NCBI RefSeq assembly: GCF_041081105.1 | Contig: NZ_CP163528.1 | Location: 1,240,001-1,304,000 of the forward strand | Origin: Promicromonospora sp. Populi | GTDB taxonomy: Bacteria > Actinomycetota > Actinomycetes > Actinomycetales > Cellulomonadaceae | Direction of reading: 5' to 3' | DNA: 64,000 bases | In this document: one piece after another, positions 25,818-34,396 of the stretch | Layout: each line of letters opens with the position of its first letter | Position numbering within the stretch: position 1 is the first letter of the stretch | The notes under the pieces: generated by a model | Seen by the model: only the letters and a program-made list of their open reading frames with translations | What the model was told of the DNA's origin: nothing | Database searches by the model: none | Program-made: the position numbers and the translations under genes

Positions 25818-27836
25818 TCACGCGCGCTCGGCGTGATCGGTCCGGTCGGCCAGCAGCTCGTGGGTGAGCTGGTCCACGAGGCGCTCCACCTCCGGCTCGT
25901 CGCACTCGGGCCACTCCGCGACGTAGCGCCGCAGCTCCTCCCGCTCGGCCGCCCGGATCGATTCCGCGACGGCGTCCCCGGCCGGCAGCGCCCGGACGGT
26001 GTCGCCGTCGACCGCAACAAGCCCGCGGGCGGCGAGGGCGTCCGCGACCGAGCGCACCGTGTCCTCGGAGCCCGCGCTGCGCTCGGCCATGAGCCGCACC
26101 GACCGGGTGCGCTTGAGGGAGACACGCGTGACCATCCACGCCTCCTGTGGGGACAGCCCGACGTGCCGCGAGACCAGCTCGTACACCCGCAGCGGGTCGC
26201 TCTTGCCCACGCGGCGCCACAGGATCATGCGCAGCTCCTCGATCGAGGTGCGCGACGACGGGATGGCGAACGACTCGCCCGCCGCATGCCCCGCCGCCGT
26301 CGCACCATCACCACCACGGGTAGCGGTGCGCAGCTCGACCTCGGGTAGCAGCCAGGTCAGGAGGAAGGCCAGCGCCGCGACCGGCACCGCCCCCAGGAAG
26401 ACGATGTGCAGGGCGCCGGAGTAGGCGTCGAGGAACCAGGCCTGCACCTCGGGCGGGCACTGCGTGACCGTCTGGGCGGACGCCGCGAGCGCCCCCGGGC
26501 CGCAGGCGCCCTGGGCGGTGTCCGGGATAGCGCGCACCAGCTCGTCCGTAAGGCGGTTCGCGAAGATCGTGCCGAAGACCGCGACGCCGACCGACGCGCC
26601 GATGGTGCGGAAGTACGTGGTGCCCGACGTCGCGGTGCCCAGGTCGCGATAGCTCACGGCGTTCTGCACCGCGATGACGAGCACCTGGGTGACCATGCCG
26701 AGCCCGGCGCCGAGCACGAACATGCTCAGGCCCGCCTGGACCGTCGTCGTGTCCTGGTCCATGAGGGAGAGCAGGTAGAGCCCGACGGCGGTGACGGCAG
26801 TACCGAGGATCGGGTAGATCTTGTAGCGCCCGGTGCGGGTGATGAGCTGCCCCGAGCCGATGGACGTGATGAGCAGGCCGAGCATCATCGGCGTCATCTC
26901 GAGCCCGGACTCGGTGGGGGTGGAGCCCTTGACCGTCTGCAGGTACAGCGGCAGGAAGGTGATGGCGCCGAACATCGCGAAGCCGACGGCGAAGCCGATG
27001 ACCGCAGCGACGGAGAAGGTCTTGCTGCGGAACAGGCGCAGCGGCAGCACCGGCTCCGGGGTGCGGCGCTCGACCATGATGAACGCGACCAGCCCCGCGA
27101 CGGCGAGGGCCACCATGGCGTAGACGGGGAGCGAGGCCCACTCCCATGTGGTGCCGCCCAGGCTGGTGACCAGCACGATCGCCGTCGAGATGGTGGCCAG
27201 CAGGATGATGCCGGCGTAGTCGATGCGTGGCCTGGCCCCTGCTGCGATGCGCGGCAGCACGGCGGCGACGACGATCAGCGCGATCGCCCCGAGGGGGATG
27301 TTGATGTAGAAGACCCAGCGCCAGTCGAGGTTGTCGACGAAGAATCCGCCGAGCAGCGGTCCAGCGACCGACGAGACGCCGAAGACCGCGCCGAACAGGC
27401 CCTGGTACCGGCCGCGCTCCCGCGGCGGCACGACGTCGCCGATGATCGCCTGGGACAGCACCATGAGCCCGCCGCCGCCGATGCCCTGCACGGCGCGCCA
27501 GGCGATGAGCTGGCCCATCGTCTGCGAGGTGCCGGCCAGGATCGACCCGATGAGAAAGATCAGGATGCAGGCGATGAACAGCGCCTTGCGCCCGAAGAGG
27601 TCGCCGAGCTTGCCCCAGAGCACGGTGGTCGCGGTGCTCGCCAGCATGTAGGCCGTCACCACCCAGGACAGGTGCTCCGCGCCGCCGAGGTCGGAGACGA
27701 TGGTGGGCAGCGCGGTGGCGACGATCGTCTGGTCGAGGGCGGCGAGCAGCATCGCGAGCATGAGCCCGGCGAAGATCGCCCAGACCTTGCTCTGCGGCAA
27801 CGCCTGCGGCTCGGCCTCTGTGCTCGGTGCGGCCAT
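25818..27836 (-). CDS. DHA2-family multidrug efflux transporter with C-terminal winged-helix-like domain
   Basis: Proton-driven drug exporter of the 14-helix EmrB/QacA type, 672 residues. ATG 27836 has GGGAGG upstream; the longer frame up to 28091 is rejected. Family motifs are LDQTIVATALPTI, the motif-A loop WGKLGDLFGRK and the antiporter motif SVAGPLLGGFFVDNLDWRWVFYINIP. After the last helix (LAFLLTWLLPEVEL) there are about 170 cytoplasmic residues: a helical stretch (SIEELRMILWRRVGKSDPLRVYELVSRHVGLSPQEAWMV) and then a winged-helix-like region (SEDTVRSVADALAARGLVAVDGDTVRALPAGDAVAESI). This tail is unusual for a pump. It is divergent from a PadR regulator, which probably represses it. Confidence 0.92.
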   Translation of the reverse strand: MAAPSTEAEPQALPQSKVWAIFAGLMLAMLLAALDQTIVATALPTIVSDLGGAEHLSWVVTAYMLASTATTVLWGKLGDLFGRKALFIACILIFLIGSILAGTSQTMGQLIAWRAVQGIGGGGLMVLSQAIIGDVVPPRERGRYQGLFGAVFGVSSVAGPLLGGFFVDNLDWRWVFYINIPLGAIALIVVAAVLPRIAAGARPRIDYAGIILLATISTAIVLVTSLGGTTWEWASLPVYAMVALAVAGLVAFIMVERRTPEPVLPLRLFRSKTFSVAAVIGFAVGFAMFGAITFLPLYLQTVKGSTPTESGLEMTPMMLGLLITSIGSGQLITRTGRYKIYPILGTAVTAVGLYLLSLMDQDTTTVQAGLSMFVLGAGLGMVTQVLVIAVQNAVSYRDLGTATSGTTYFRTIGASVGVAVFGTIFANRLTDELVRAIPDTAQGACGPGALAASAQTVTQCPPEVQAWFLDAYSGALHIVFLGAVPVAALAFLLTWLLPEVELRTATRGGDGATAAGHAAGESFAIPSSRTSIEELRMILWRRVGKSDPLRVYELVSRHVGLSPQEAWMVTRVSLKRTRSVRLMAERSAGSEDTVRSVADALAARGLVAVDGDTVRALPAGDAVAESIRAAEREELRRYVAEWPECDEPEVERLVDQLTHELLADRTDHAERA

Positions 27837-27973
27837 GCGGCGCCTCCCTGCGTCCGGTGGACAGCGGGGTACGCGCGACCGTGCGCGCGCCCCGACATGC
27901 AGGCTTTCACGGCCCGTCCAGGTCGGCGCGGGGAAGCCGTCGTGTGCCGCTGCCCACCCGGGGGTTGCGGAAC

Positions 27974-27995
27974 GATATATCTTTGATGTATCTTT
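27974..27995. promoter_or_regulatory. PadR-type operator candidate
   Basis: GATATATCTTT is followed directly by GATGTATCTTT, an 11-base direct repeat in an AT-rich island between the efflux gene and the PadR gene. TATC-containing repeats of this kind are common PadR targets; the site probably mediates drug-responsive repression of both genes. Confidence 0.6.
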
Positions 27996-28102
27996 CGTTT
28001 GTCGGTAGAGCGCAGCAGCGCTCCCGGCCGACGAGGGCGAGACGCCGTAGTGCGTGACCACGCACCGCATCGCACCGCTTCCACAACTCAAGGAGAAACA
28101 TC

Positions 28103-28858
28103 ATGCGTACCCACAACTTCTTCCCCCAGCCCCCCGAGATGCCGGGCGGTTATGCCGCGAGCGAGCAGCGCGGCCGAGGCCCACGCCCCGGCCGCGGGGG
28201 CTTCGACCCGCGCGACCTCGACCCCCGCGACTTCGGCCGCGGCGAGCTCGGCCGTGGTGCGGGACGCGGAGGCTTCGGCCCCCGTGGACCGCGCGGCGAC
28301 CATGGAGACCACGGAGACCACCGGGATCGCGGAGACTACGGTCACCGCGGTCCGCGTGGCCCCCGCGGCCCGCGGCGCGCCGGGCGCGGCGAGATCAGGG
28401 CAGCGATCCTGCTGCTCCTGGCCGAGCAGCCCATGCACGGCTACCAGATCATCGGTGAGCTGGCCGACCGCACCGACGGTCGCTGGCGCCCGAGCGCCGG
28501 CGCGGTCTACCCCGCGCTGTCCCTGCTCGCCGACGAGGGCCTCGTGGCCCTCACCGAGGACGGCGGCCGCAAGCTCGCCACGCTCACCGACGAAGGCACC
28601 GCCTACATCGAGGAGCACAAGGACGAGCTCGGCTCCCCCTGGGAGCAGGTCGGGCGCGGTCACGGCCGCCAGCTGCGGCACGAGCTCCACGCCCTGGCCG
28701 ACGCCGTCGAGCAGGTGTCCCGCACCGGGACGGCCGAGCAGGCGACGACCGTCACGTCGATCCTCGACCGGGCCCGCCGCGAGGTCTACCTGACCCTCGC
28801 GGGTCAGGCCCCCGCCTCGGACGCACCTGTGTCCGACGCACCCGTCTCGGACGACTGA
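28103..28858 (+). CDS. PadR-family transcription regulator with Arg/Gly-rich N-terminus
   Basis: The PadR winged-helix domain occupies about residues 95-180: RGEIRAAILLLLAEQPMHGYQIIGELADRTDGRWRPSAGAVYPALSLLADEGLVALTEDGGRKLATLTDEG. A C-terminal dimerisation helix follows (LRHELHALADAVEQVSR). The first 95 residues are a low-complexity Gly/Arg/Asp segment with repeats such as RDLDPRDFGRGELGRG and HGDHGDHRDRGDYG, and the C-terminus ends in a small SDAPVSDAPVSDD repeat. AAGGAG lies eight bases upstream of the ATG. Divergent transcription from a DHA2 pump is the standard arrangement for a drug-sensing repressor. Confidence 0.93.
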   Translation: MRTHNFFPQPPEMPGGYAASEQRGRGPRPGRGGFDPRDLDPRDFGRGELGRGAGRGGFGPRGPRGDHGDHGDHRDRGDYGHRGPRGPRGPRRAGRGEIRAAILLLLAEQPMHGYQIIGELADRTDGRWRPSAGAVYPALSLLADEGLVALTEDGGRKLATLTDEGTAYIEEHKDELGSPWEQVGRGHGRQLRHELHALADAVEQVSRTGTAEQATTVTSILDRARREVYLTLAGQAPASDAPVSDAPVSDD

Positions 28859-28900
28859 GCCGCGGGATGACCTCCCGCGCACACTGTCGCAAGGACAGCA

Positions 28901-28938
28901 GAACGGCCGGACCTACCACCTGGTAGGCCCGGCCGTTC
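28901..28938. terminator. Bidirectional hairpin terminator
   Basis: Arms of 10 plus 7 bases (GAACGGCCGG ... CCTACCA / TGGTAGG ... CCGGCCGTTC, one mismatch) around a CC loop lie between the PadR gene and the convergent HAD gene. The symmetry suits termination in both directions. Confidence 0.8.
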
Positions 28939-28971
28939 GTCGCTCACGGTCCGGACCGGCCTGCCGGCCGC

Positions 28972-29829
28972 TCACCCCAGCGTGCGGAGGACCGCGACCA
29001 CGCCGTGCTCCTCGACCGTGCCGGTCACCTCGCCCGCCGCATCCAGGACGGCCGCCGGCGCATGGCCCATCGCGACGCCGCGCGCCGCCCAGGCGAGCAT
29101 CTCCAGGTCGTTGACGCCGTCCCCGACGGCAACGGTCTGCGTCCGGTCCACCCCGATGTGCTCGCGGACCCGCTCGAGCGCCGTCGCCTTGCTCAGGCGC
29201 CGGGGTGTGACGTCGATCCAGTCCGGGCCGGCCGGGGTCGGCGTGACACCCAGCGCACGCAGCGGCTCGATCAGGGCCCCCACGCCGTCGGCCCGCAGGA
29301 TGACCCGCGAGGCGGGCAGGCTCCACAGCTCCTCGTCGGAGACGCGGCGCTGCAGCCCGTTGACCAGCCCGGGCTTGAAGAGCCGGTTGACCCGGTAGCC
29401 CCAGCCGATCTCCTCGACGCCCACCTGCACCCCGGGGATGGCGGCACGGGCCCGGCGGATCACCGGCTCGACGTCGAACGAGTGCACCTTCTCGAGTCGG
29501 TAGCCGCCCGGCAGGGCACGACCGACCCGCGCGGTGACCGCGCCGTTGGAAGCCACTACCCAGCCCTGGTCGATGCCGAGCTGGCGCGCGACGGGCAGCA
29601 CACCCACGAGGGACCGCCCCGAGGCGAGCACCACGTGGTGGCCGGACCGGCGCGCGTCCTTGACCGCTCCGATCGTCACCGCCGGGACGGTCATGTCGGC
29701 GCCCAGCAGGGTGCCGTCGATGTCGAGTGCGACCATTGTGGTTGTTCCGGCGTTTTCCGCCGGAAAAGGGACAGAGGTTCTGTGCATACCGCCGGAGGGC
29801 GGGGTGACCGTTCCCGTGGTGTCTGTCAT
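28972..29829 (-). CDS. HAD-superfamily phosphatase (Cof type)
   Basis: A 285-residue haloacid dehalogenase-like hydrolase. Motif I is VALDIDGTLLG (nucleophile and acid Asp), motif II VVLASGRS, and motifs III/IV are the Lys in LSKATALERV and GDGVNDLEML. The long cap insertion between motifs II and III puts it in subfamily IIB, whose members dephosphorylate sugar phosphates or nucleotides. The start is taken as ATG 29829; ATG codons up- and downstream are possible. It is convergent with the PadR gene and divergent from the small hypothetical gene at 29910. Confidence 0.9.
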   Translation of the reverse strand: MTDTTGTVTPPSGGMHRTSVPFPAENAGTTTMVALDIDGTLLGADMTVPAVTIGAVKDARRSGHHVVLASGRSLVGVLPVARQLGIDQGWVVASNGAVTARVGRALPGGYRLEKVHSFDVEPVIRRARAAIPGVQVGVEEIGWGYRVNRLFKPGLVNGLQRRVSDEELWSLPASRVILRADGVGALIEPLRALGVTPTPAGPDWIDVTPRRLSKATALERVREHIGVDRTQTVAVGDGVNDLEMLAWAARGVAMGHAPAAVLDAAGEVTGTVEEHGVVAVLRTLG

Positions 29830-29909
29830 GCATCTCAGACGCACGGCGGGGTGATAAGTCACAGCACTTTGCTGACGAAAGCTTTGGCGGACAAGAGGAG
29901 ATCTCGCAG

Positions 29910-30362
29910 ATGACCCAGGTAGCCCAGGTCGGCACGGTCTATCAGACCAGCCAGGAGCTGCTCGAAGCCGACCTGCCCCACCTCAGCGTCGCGCTGGACG
30001 CCAGCGGCTACGCGGTCCAGCGGGACATGGACGGCAACTGGTACAGCGTGTCGTCCGTCGGCCCGGCGGATCTCGCGGAGGTCTACACCCTCATCCATCT
30101 CCCGACCGAACCGCTCCCAACCGCTTACGGTTCCGTGGTCATCGCCGACAACGGCACACCCTTCATGCGCCGCTGGGACGCCGCGACCGACGACCGCTTC
30201 GGTCTTGAGCACTGGATCGGGCCCGACGGCGCCACCGTGACCGGCACGCACCTGCGCCGGCTCGGCATCGCGCGCGCCTGGGACGCGGGATCGACCAACG
30301 GTGCCTCGAGCCTTGGCTCCCGTAGTCGATCCCGCGCTGCCCAGCACTCCCCCGGTCACTGA
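29910..30362 (+). CDS. Hypothetical protein, 150 residues
   Basis: No known domain is recognised. The first 125 residues look like a small alpha/beta protein (YQTSQELLEADLPHLSVALDASGYAVQRDMDGNWYSVSSVGPADLAEVYTLIHLP). The last 25 are a Ser/Arg-rich tail. ATG 29910 is preceded by AGAGGAG, a good ribosome-binding site, which supports a real gene. It is divergent from the HAD phosphatase by 80 bases and convergent with the DUF4383 gene. Confidence 0.65.
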   Translation: MTQVAQVGTVYQTSQELLEADLPHLSVALDASGYAVQRDMDGNWYSVSSVGPADLAEVYTLIHLPTEPLPTAYGSVVIADNGTPFMRRWDAATDDRFGLEHWIGPDGATVTGTHLRRLGIARAWDAGSTNGASSLGSRSRSRAAQHSPGH

Positions 30363-30392
30363 CTCACTCAAGCAGCCCGCCGGGCAGCAGCG

Positions 30393-30818
30393 TCAGGCGG
30401 TCGCAGCGTGCCGGTGCGGCCACAGCGCGATGGCCAGGCCGGCCAGGGCGCTCAGCAGGTGCAGCACGTTGTCCGCCGCGTTGATGTTGAGGAAGTTGAT
30501 GTCGGGGTTGCCCACCGCGATCAGCCCGAAGACGAACGTCGCGCCGTAGCCGACCACGAGCAGCCAGCCGAACGTCCGAGCGCGGCTCGGGACGGACCAC
30601 AGGGCCAGCCCGAGGATGCCGATCAGGATGTGCACGATGTTGTGCAGCGGGTTCACGGCGAACCCGAGCAAGGTCTGCTCGTGGTCGTGCTCGACGAAGC
30701 CGCCGAACCCGGTCACGAAGAATCCCGCGATGCCGACCAGCAGATAGACGGCGCCGATCGTGAGGGCGAGCCACTGGTGCGGCGCCCGGGTCTGCGTCGA
30801 GGACATGGACTGCGTCAT
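30393..30818 (-). CDS. DUF4383 membrane protein
   Basis: A 141-residue protein with four predicted membrane helices: WLALTIGAVYLLVGIAGFFV, then NPLHNIVHILIGILGLALW, TFGWLLVVGYGATFVFGLIAV and NVLHLLSALAGLAIALW. The NPLHNxVHxxIG pattern and the closing INAADNVLHL are the DUF4383 signature. Members are small actinobacterial membrane proteins of unknown role. The start was moved to ATG 30818, which has GGAGAG six bases upstream; the frame up to 30935 lacks such a site. Confidence 0.88.
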   Translation of the reverse strand: MTQSMSSTQTRAPHQWLALTIGAVYLLVGIAGFFVTGFGGFVEHDHEQTLLGFAVNPLHNIVHILIGILGLALWSVPSRARTFGWLLVVGYGATFVFGLIAVGNPDINFLNINAADNVLHLLSALAGLAIALWPHRHAATA

Positions 30819-30901
30819 GGTGTCTCTCCATTCTGTGTAGTTGTAGCCAGAATGGTTCGGAGCCACGGCAGCGCCGGATGGGGCTTTCCTCCCGGATATT
30901 T

Positions 30902-32473
30902 TCAGGAACGCCTGGGGTCGAGAGTGGTCGCCCACAGGGAGCGCCCGGCCTGGTCGCGCAGGTCGACGCGCAGCTGCCCGGAGACGCCGTCGACGTTCAC
31001 CTCACCGAAGTGCTGGAAGCCCTCCAGCGGCGAGGTGTTGGCGCGTGGCGGAGAGCTGACGAACACCTGCCGCGGCCCGAACGTCGGGTCGAGGGAGTTC
31101 GGGCCGAACGCGCCGGCATGCAGCGGTCCGGAGACGAACTCCCAGAAGGGGTCGAACCCGTCGAACGCGGCCCGCTCGGGCGAGTAGTGGATCGCCGCGG
31201 AGTAGTGCACGTCGGCGGTGAGCCACACGGTGTTGCACACCCGCCGCCGGCTGATCTCCTGCAGCACCCACGCCAGCTCCGCCTCGCGACCGTTGGGTAC
31301 GCCGGGCAGACCGTTGGCGACGCCCTCGATCTTGTCGCCGTCGGGCACGACTATGCCGATCGGCATGTCCGAGGCGATGACCTTCCAGGTCGCGCGCGAC
31401 CGGGCGAGGGAGTCCACCAGCCAGCGTGCCTGCCGGGCGCCGAGGATCCGCTCCGGTGTGGTGCCGGTCGAGTTCGGGTCGCGGTAGCTGCGCATGTCGA
31501 TCACGAAGATGTCGAGCAACGGGCCGTGGGACACCTTGCGGTACACCCGGCCGTCGACGGCGTCCTGCTTGCGCACCGGCTGCCACTCGTGGAACGCCTG
31601 GAACCCCCGCGCGGCGAGCACGTCCACGCGCTGCTCGGTGTAGCGGGCGTCGTCCAGGATCTCGCCCGGGTACCAGTTGTTCGTGACCTCGTGGTCGTCC
31701 CACTGCACAAGCTGCGGGACCTTCGCGGCGAAGCGGCGGACGTTCTCGTCGAGCAGGTTGTAGGCGAACTGCCCGCGGTACTCGGCCAGCGTCTCGGCCA
31801 CCTTGGACTTCTCCGGCGTGACGACGTTGCGCCACACCCGGCCATCGGCCAGCGTCACGGTCTCCTGGAGCGGCCCGTCGGCGTACACAGTGTCCCCGCT
31901 GTGCAGAAAGAAGTCCGGGTTGCGGGCGGCCATCGCGTCGTAGATCGTCAGCCCGCCGATGTCGGGGTTGATGCCCCAGCCCTGGCCCACCACGTCACCC
32001 GACCACACGAACCGCACGTCCCGGCGGCCGGCCGGCACGGTACGGAACTGCCCGGCCAGCGACTGGCTCTCGGCTCGGCCGTCCAGGTCCTGCGCGACGA
32101 CGCGGTAGTGCACCTCCTGCCCCGCCGGCAGGCCGGCCAGGCGCACCTCACCGGTGCCGTCGGTCTCCGGGGTCAGCAAAGGGCCTCGGATCCGCGTCGT
32201 GCGACGGAAGTCGGGATCCCGGGAGAGCTCGACGAACATGCGCGACGGCCGGTCGGCCCGGGTCCACACGACAGCCCCGTCCGGACGCGGGTCACCGAGC
32301 TGCACACCGTGAGTCAGCACGGGGCGGCCGGCCCGGGCAAAGGCAGGAGCGGCGAAGGCACGCGAGGCGGGGGCCGGCGCAGCAGAGGCCGGTGCGGGCA
32401 GCAGCAGCGCGGCGGCGGCCAGCCCGGTCGCACCGAGCAGGGTGCGCCGGTTGATCTCAGGACCAGGGTTCAT
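30902..32473 (-). CDS. phoD: Tat-exported PhoD-like alkaline phosphatase/phosphodiesterase
   Basis: Releases phosphate from organic esters outside the cell, a Ca/Fe-dependent phosphatase. The N-terminus NRRTLLGATGLAAAALLLPAPASA is a twin-arginine signal ending near residue 32. A PhoD N-terminal beta domain (HGVQLGDPRPDGAVVWTRAD) precedes the metallophosphatase domain. The metal-ligand motifs are FVWSGDVVGQGWGINPD, FFLHSGDTVYAD, VQWDDHEVTNNWYPGE and TVWLTADVHYSAAIHY. Length, 523 residues, is normal. It is divergent from the Mn/Zn importer, with 145 bases between them. No PHO box was recognised. Confidence 0.95.
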   Translation of the reverse strand: MNPGPEINRRTLLGATGLAAAALLLPAPASAAPAPASRAFAAPAFARAGRPVLTHGVQLGDPRPDGAVVWTRADRPSRMFVELSRDPDFRRTTRIRGPLLTPETDGTGEVRLAGLPAGQEVHYRVVAQDLDGRAESQSLAGQFRTVPAGRRDVRFVWSGDVVGQGWGINPDIGGLTIYDAMAARNPDFFLHSGDTVYADGPLQETVTLADGRVWRNVVTPEKSKVAETLAEYRGQFAYNLLDENVRRFAAKVPQLVQWDDHEVTNNWYPGEILDDARYTEQRVDVLAARGFQAFHEWQPVRKQDAVDGRVYRKVSHGPLLDIFVIDMRSYRDPNSTGTTPERILGARQARWLVDSLARSRATWKVIASDMPIGIVVPDGDKIEGVANGLPGVPNGREAELAWVLQEISRRRVCNTVWLTADVHYSAAIHYSPERAAFDGFDPFWEFVSGPLHAGAFGPNSLDPTFGPRQVFVSSPPRANTSPLEGFQHFGEVNVDGVSGQLRVDLRDQAGRSLWATTLDPRRS

Positions 32474-32587
32474 GTGCCCGTTCTAGTCCCGCCAGGAGAC
32501 ACCCGGATGACCGCATCCCCAATCCCGGGTGAATGGCGGTGGCAAGCGCCGAGCCGGCACGCAAAGTTCAGGTCGTCGAGTACTTGT

Positions 32588-32603
32588 GTTCGGACGTCCG
32601 AAC
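32588..32603. promoter_or_regulatory. Perfect palindrome: candidate metal-regulator operator
   Basis: GTTCGGACGTCCGAAC is a perfect 16-base palindrome 16 bases upstream of the metal-binding-protein start codon. Its form is that of DtxR/MntR-family or Zur-like sites and it precedes a three-gene Mn/Zn importer, so metal-dependent repression is likely. It may also affect the divergent phoD promoter. Confidence 0.65.
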
Positions 32604-32618
32604 TTTTAGGGTCACGAC

Positions 32619-33563
32619 ATGCCCTCCGCTCGCCGTGCACCCGCTCTCCTCCGCCTCGCGCTCCCGTGCCTGCTGATCGCGGGAGCTCTGTCCGGCTGCG
32701 CGATCTCGGTCCAAGGATCGGGCTCGGGGGCCGACGACGACCGGCCGGTGGTGCTCACGACGTTCACCGTGCTCGCGGACGTCGCGCAGAACGTGGCCGG
32801 CGAGCACCTCCGCGTGGAGTCGATCACCAAGGTGGGCGCGGAGATCCACGGCTACGAGCCGACGCCGGGCGACATCGCGCGGGCGTCGGAGGCCGACCTG
32901 ATCCTCGACAACGGGCTGAACCTGGAGCTGTGGTTCGGGCAGTTCGTCGAGTCCGTGGACGTGCCGCACGTGGTCGTCTCCGACGGCATCGACGTGCTGG
33001 ACATCACCGAGGACGCCTACGCCGGCAAACCGAACCCGCACGCGTGGATGAGCCCCGTGAACGTCTCGATCTACGTGGACAACATGGTCGACGCGTTCAG
33101 CGAGCTCGACCCGGCGCACGCCGACGACTACGCGGCCAACGGCGCGGCGTACCAGACGCAGCTGCAGGAGGTGCAGGACGAGCTGGAGACCGGGCTGTCG
33201 ACCCTGCCCGAGAACGAGCGAGCGCTGGTGAGCTGCGAGGGCGCGTTCTCCTACCTCGCCCGCGACGCCGGGCTGACCGAGCAGTACATCTGGCCCGTGA
33301 ACGCCGAGCAGCAGGCCACGCCGCAGCAGATCACCTCGGCCATCAACTTTGTCGAGGACAACGGCGTCCCGGCCGTGTTCTGCGAGTCGACGGTATCGGA
33401 CCAGGCGATGCAGCAGGTGGTCGAGGCGACCGGCGCGGCCTTCGGCGGCACCCTCTACGTCGACTCCCTCTCCGAGGCCGACGGGCCGGTGCCGACCTAC
33501 CTCGACCTGATCCGCTACGACGCGACGACGATCATCAACGGCCTCACCGGGGGTGCCTCATGA
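32619..33563 (+). CDS. Metal-binding lipoprotein of an Mn/Zn ABC importer (ZnuA/MntA type)
   Basis: Solute receptor of the cluster A-I metal importer. A lipobox (AGALSGCAISVQ) marks a lipoprotein. The metal ligands are visible: His in EIHGYEPTPGD, His in KPNPHAWMSPVN, Glu in ALVSCEGAFSYLARD, and Asp in STVSDQAMQ. This set of two His plus Glu and Asp is usual for manganese/zinc receptors; a His-rich loop typical of ZnuA is absent, which slightly favours Mn. The start ATG 32619 lies 15 bases after the perfect palindrome, so transcript leader is very short. The stop overlaps the ATPase start (ATGA). Confidence 0.93.
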   Translation: MPSARRAPALLRLALPCLLIAGALSGCAISVQGSGSGADDDRPVVLTTFTVLADVAQNVAGEHLRVESITKVGAEIHGYEPTPGDIARASEADLILDNGLNLELWFGQFVESVDVPHVVVSDGIDVLDITEDAYAGKPNPHAWMSPVNVSIYVDNMVDAFSELDPAHADDYAANGAAYQTQLQEVQDELETGLSTLPENERALVSCEGAFSYLARDAGLTEQYIWPVNAEQQATPQQITSAINFVEDNGVPAVFCESTVSDQAMQQVVEATGAAFGGTLYVDSLSEADGPVPTYLDLIRYDATTIINGLTGGAS

Positions 33564-34396
33564 CCCGCTCGAACCAGACCGCGACCGACCAGGCCGCCAC
33601 CGACCAGGCCGCCACGGACGAGGTCGCCGCGATCAGGACCACAGCGATCCAGGTGGACGACGTCGTGGTCCGCTACGGCGAGGTCCTGGCCCTGGACGGC
33701 GTGACCCTGAACATCGCGCCGGGGCGGGTGACCGGGCTGATCGGGATGAACGGATCGGGCAAGTCGACCCTCTTCAAGTCGATCATGGGTCTGGTCCGCC
33801 CCGACCGCGGGCGCGTGCTGATCGACGGCGCCGACCCCGCGGCCGCGCGCAAGCAGGGCCAGATCGGGTACGTGCCGCAGAGCGAGGACGTCGACTGGTC
33901 GTTCCCCGTCTCCGTCCGCGACGTCGTGATGATGGGCCGCTACGGGCGCCAGGGCCTCACCCGGCGAGCCAAGCCGGCCGACCACGCCGCCGTCGCCGAG
34001 GCTCTGGACCGGGTAGAGCTCACCGCCTACGCCGACCGGCAGATCGGGCAGCTCTCCGGCGGGCAGCGCAAGCGGACGTTCGTCGCCCGCGGCATCGCCC
34101 AGGACGCCCGGGTCCTGCTGCTGGACGAGCCGTTCGCCGGGGTCGACAAGCGCTCCGAGGCCACCATCGTCCGGCTGCTGAAGGAGCTCGCCGACGACGG
34201 CCGGACCATCCTGGTCTCCACCCACGACCTGCACGCCCTCCCCCGGCTCGCGGACGAGGCGGTGCTGCTGCTGCAGCGCGTCCTGTTCCACGGCGAGGTG
34301 TCCGAGGCGCTTCGGCCGGCGAACCTCGCCCGCGCCTTCGGTCTCGACGGCGTCGACGTGCTCGACTCCGGCGATGGATCTGGAGGTGCGGCATGA
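33560..34396 (+). CDS. Mn/Zn ABC importer ATP-binding protein
   Basis: The 278-residue ATPase has Walker A GLIGMNGSGKSTLFKSI, signature IGQLSGGQRKRTFVARGIAQ, Walker B VLLLDEPFAGVD and the switch His in LVSTHDLHALP. The first 30 residues are a repetitive Thr/Ala/Asp segment (TATDQAATDQAATDE) preceding the nucleotide-binding domain. The start overlaps the receptor stop by four bases, so it is translated from the same operon. The very long frame running from 30878 through this gene is an antisense artefact. Confidence 0.95.
   Translation: MTRSNQTATDQAATDQAATDEVAAIRTTAIQVDDVVVRYGEVLALDGVTLNIAPGRVTGLIGMNGSGKSTLFKSIMGLVRPDRGRVLIDGADPAAARKQGQIGYVPQSEDVDWSFPVSVRDVVMMGRYGRQGLTRRAKPADHAAVAEALDRVELTAYADRQIGQLSGGQRKRTFVARGIAQDARVLLLDEPFAGVDKRSEATIVRLLKELADDGRTILVSTHDLHALPRLADEAVLLLQRVLFHGEVSEALRPANLARAFGLDGVDVLDSGDGSGGAA

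Noticed and set aside
30878..33559. Long in-frame extension upstream of the Mn/Zn ATPase
   Set aside because: It is antisense to phoD and overlaps the receptor gene; the ATPase starts at 33560 by ATGA coupling.
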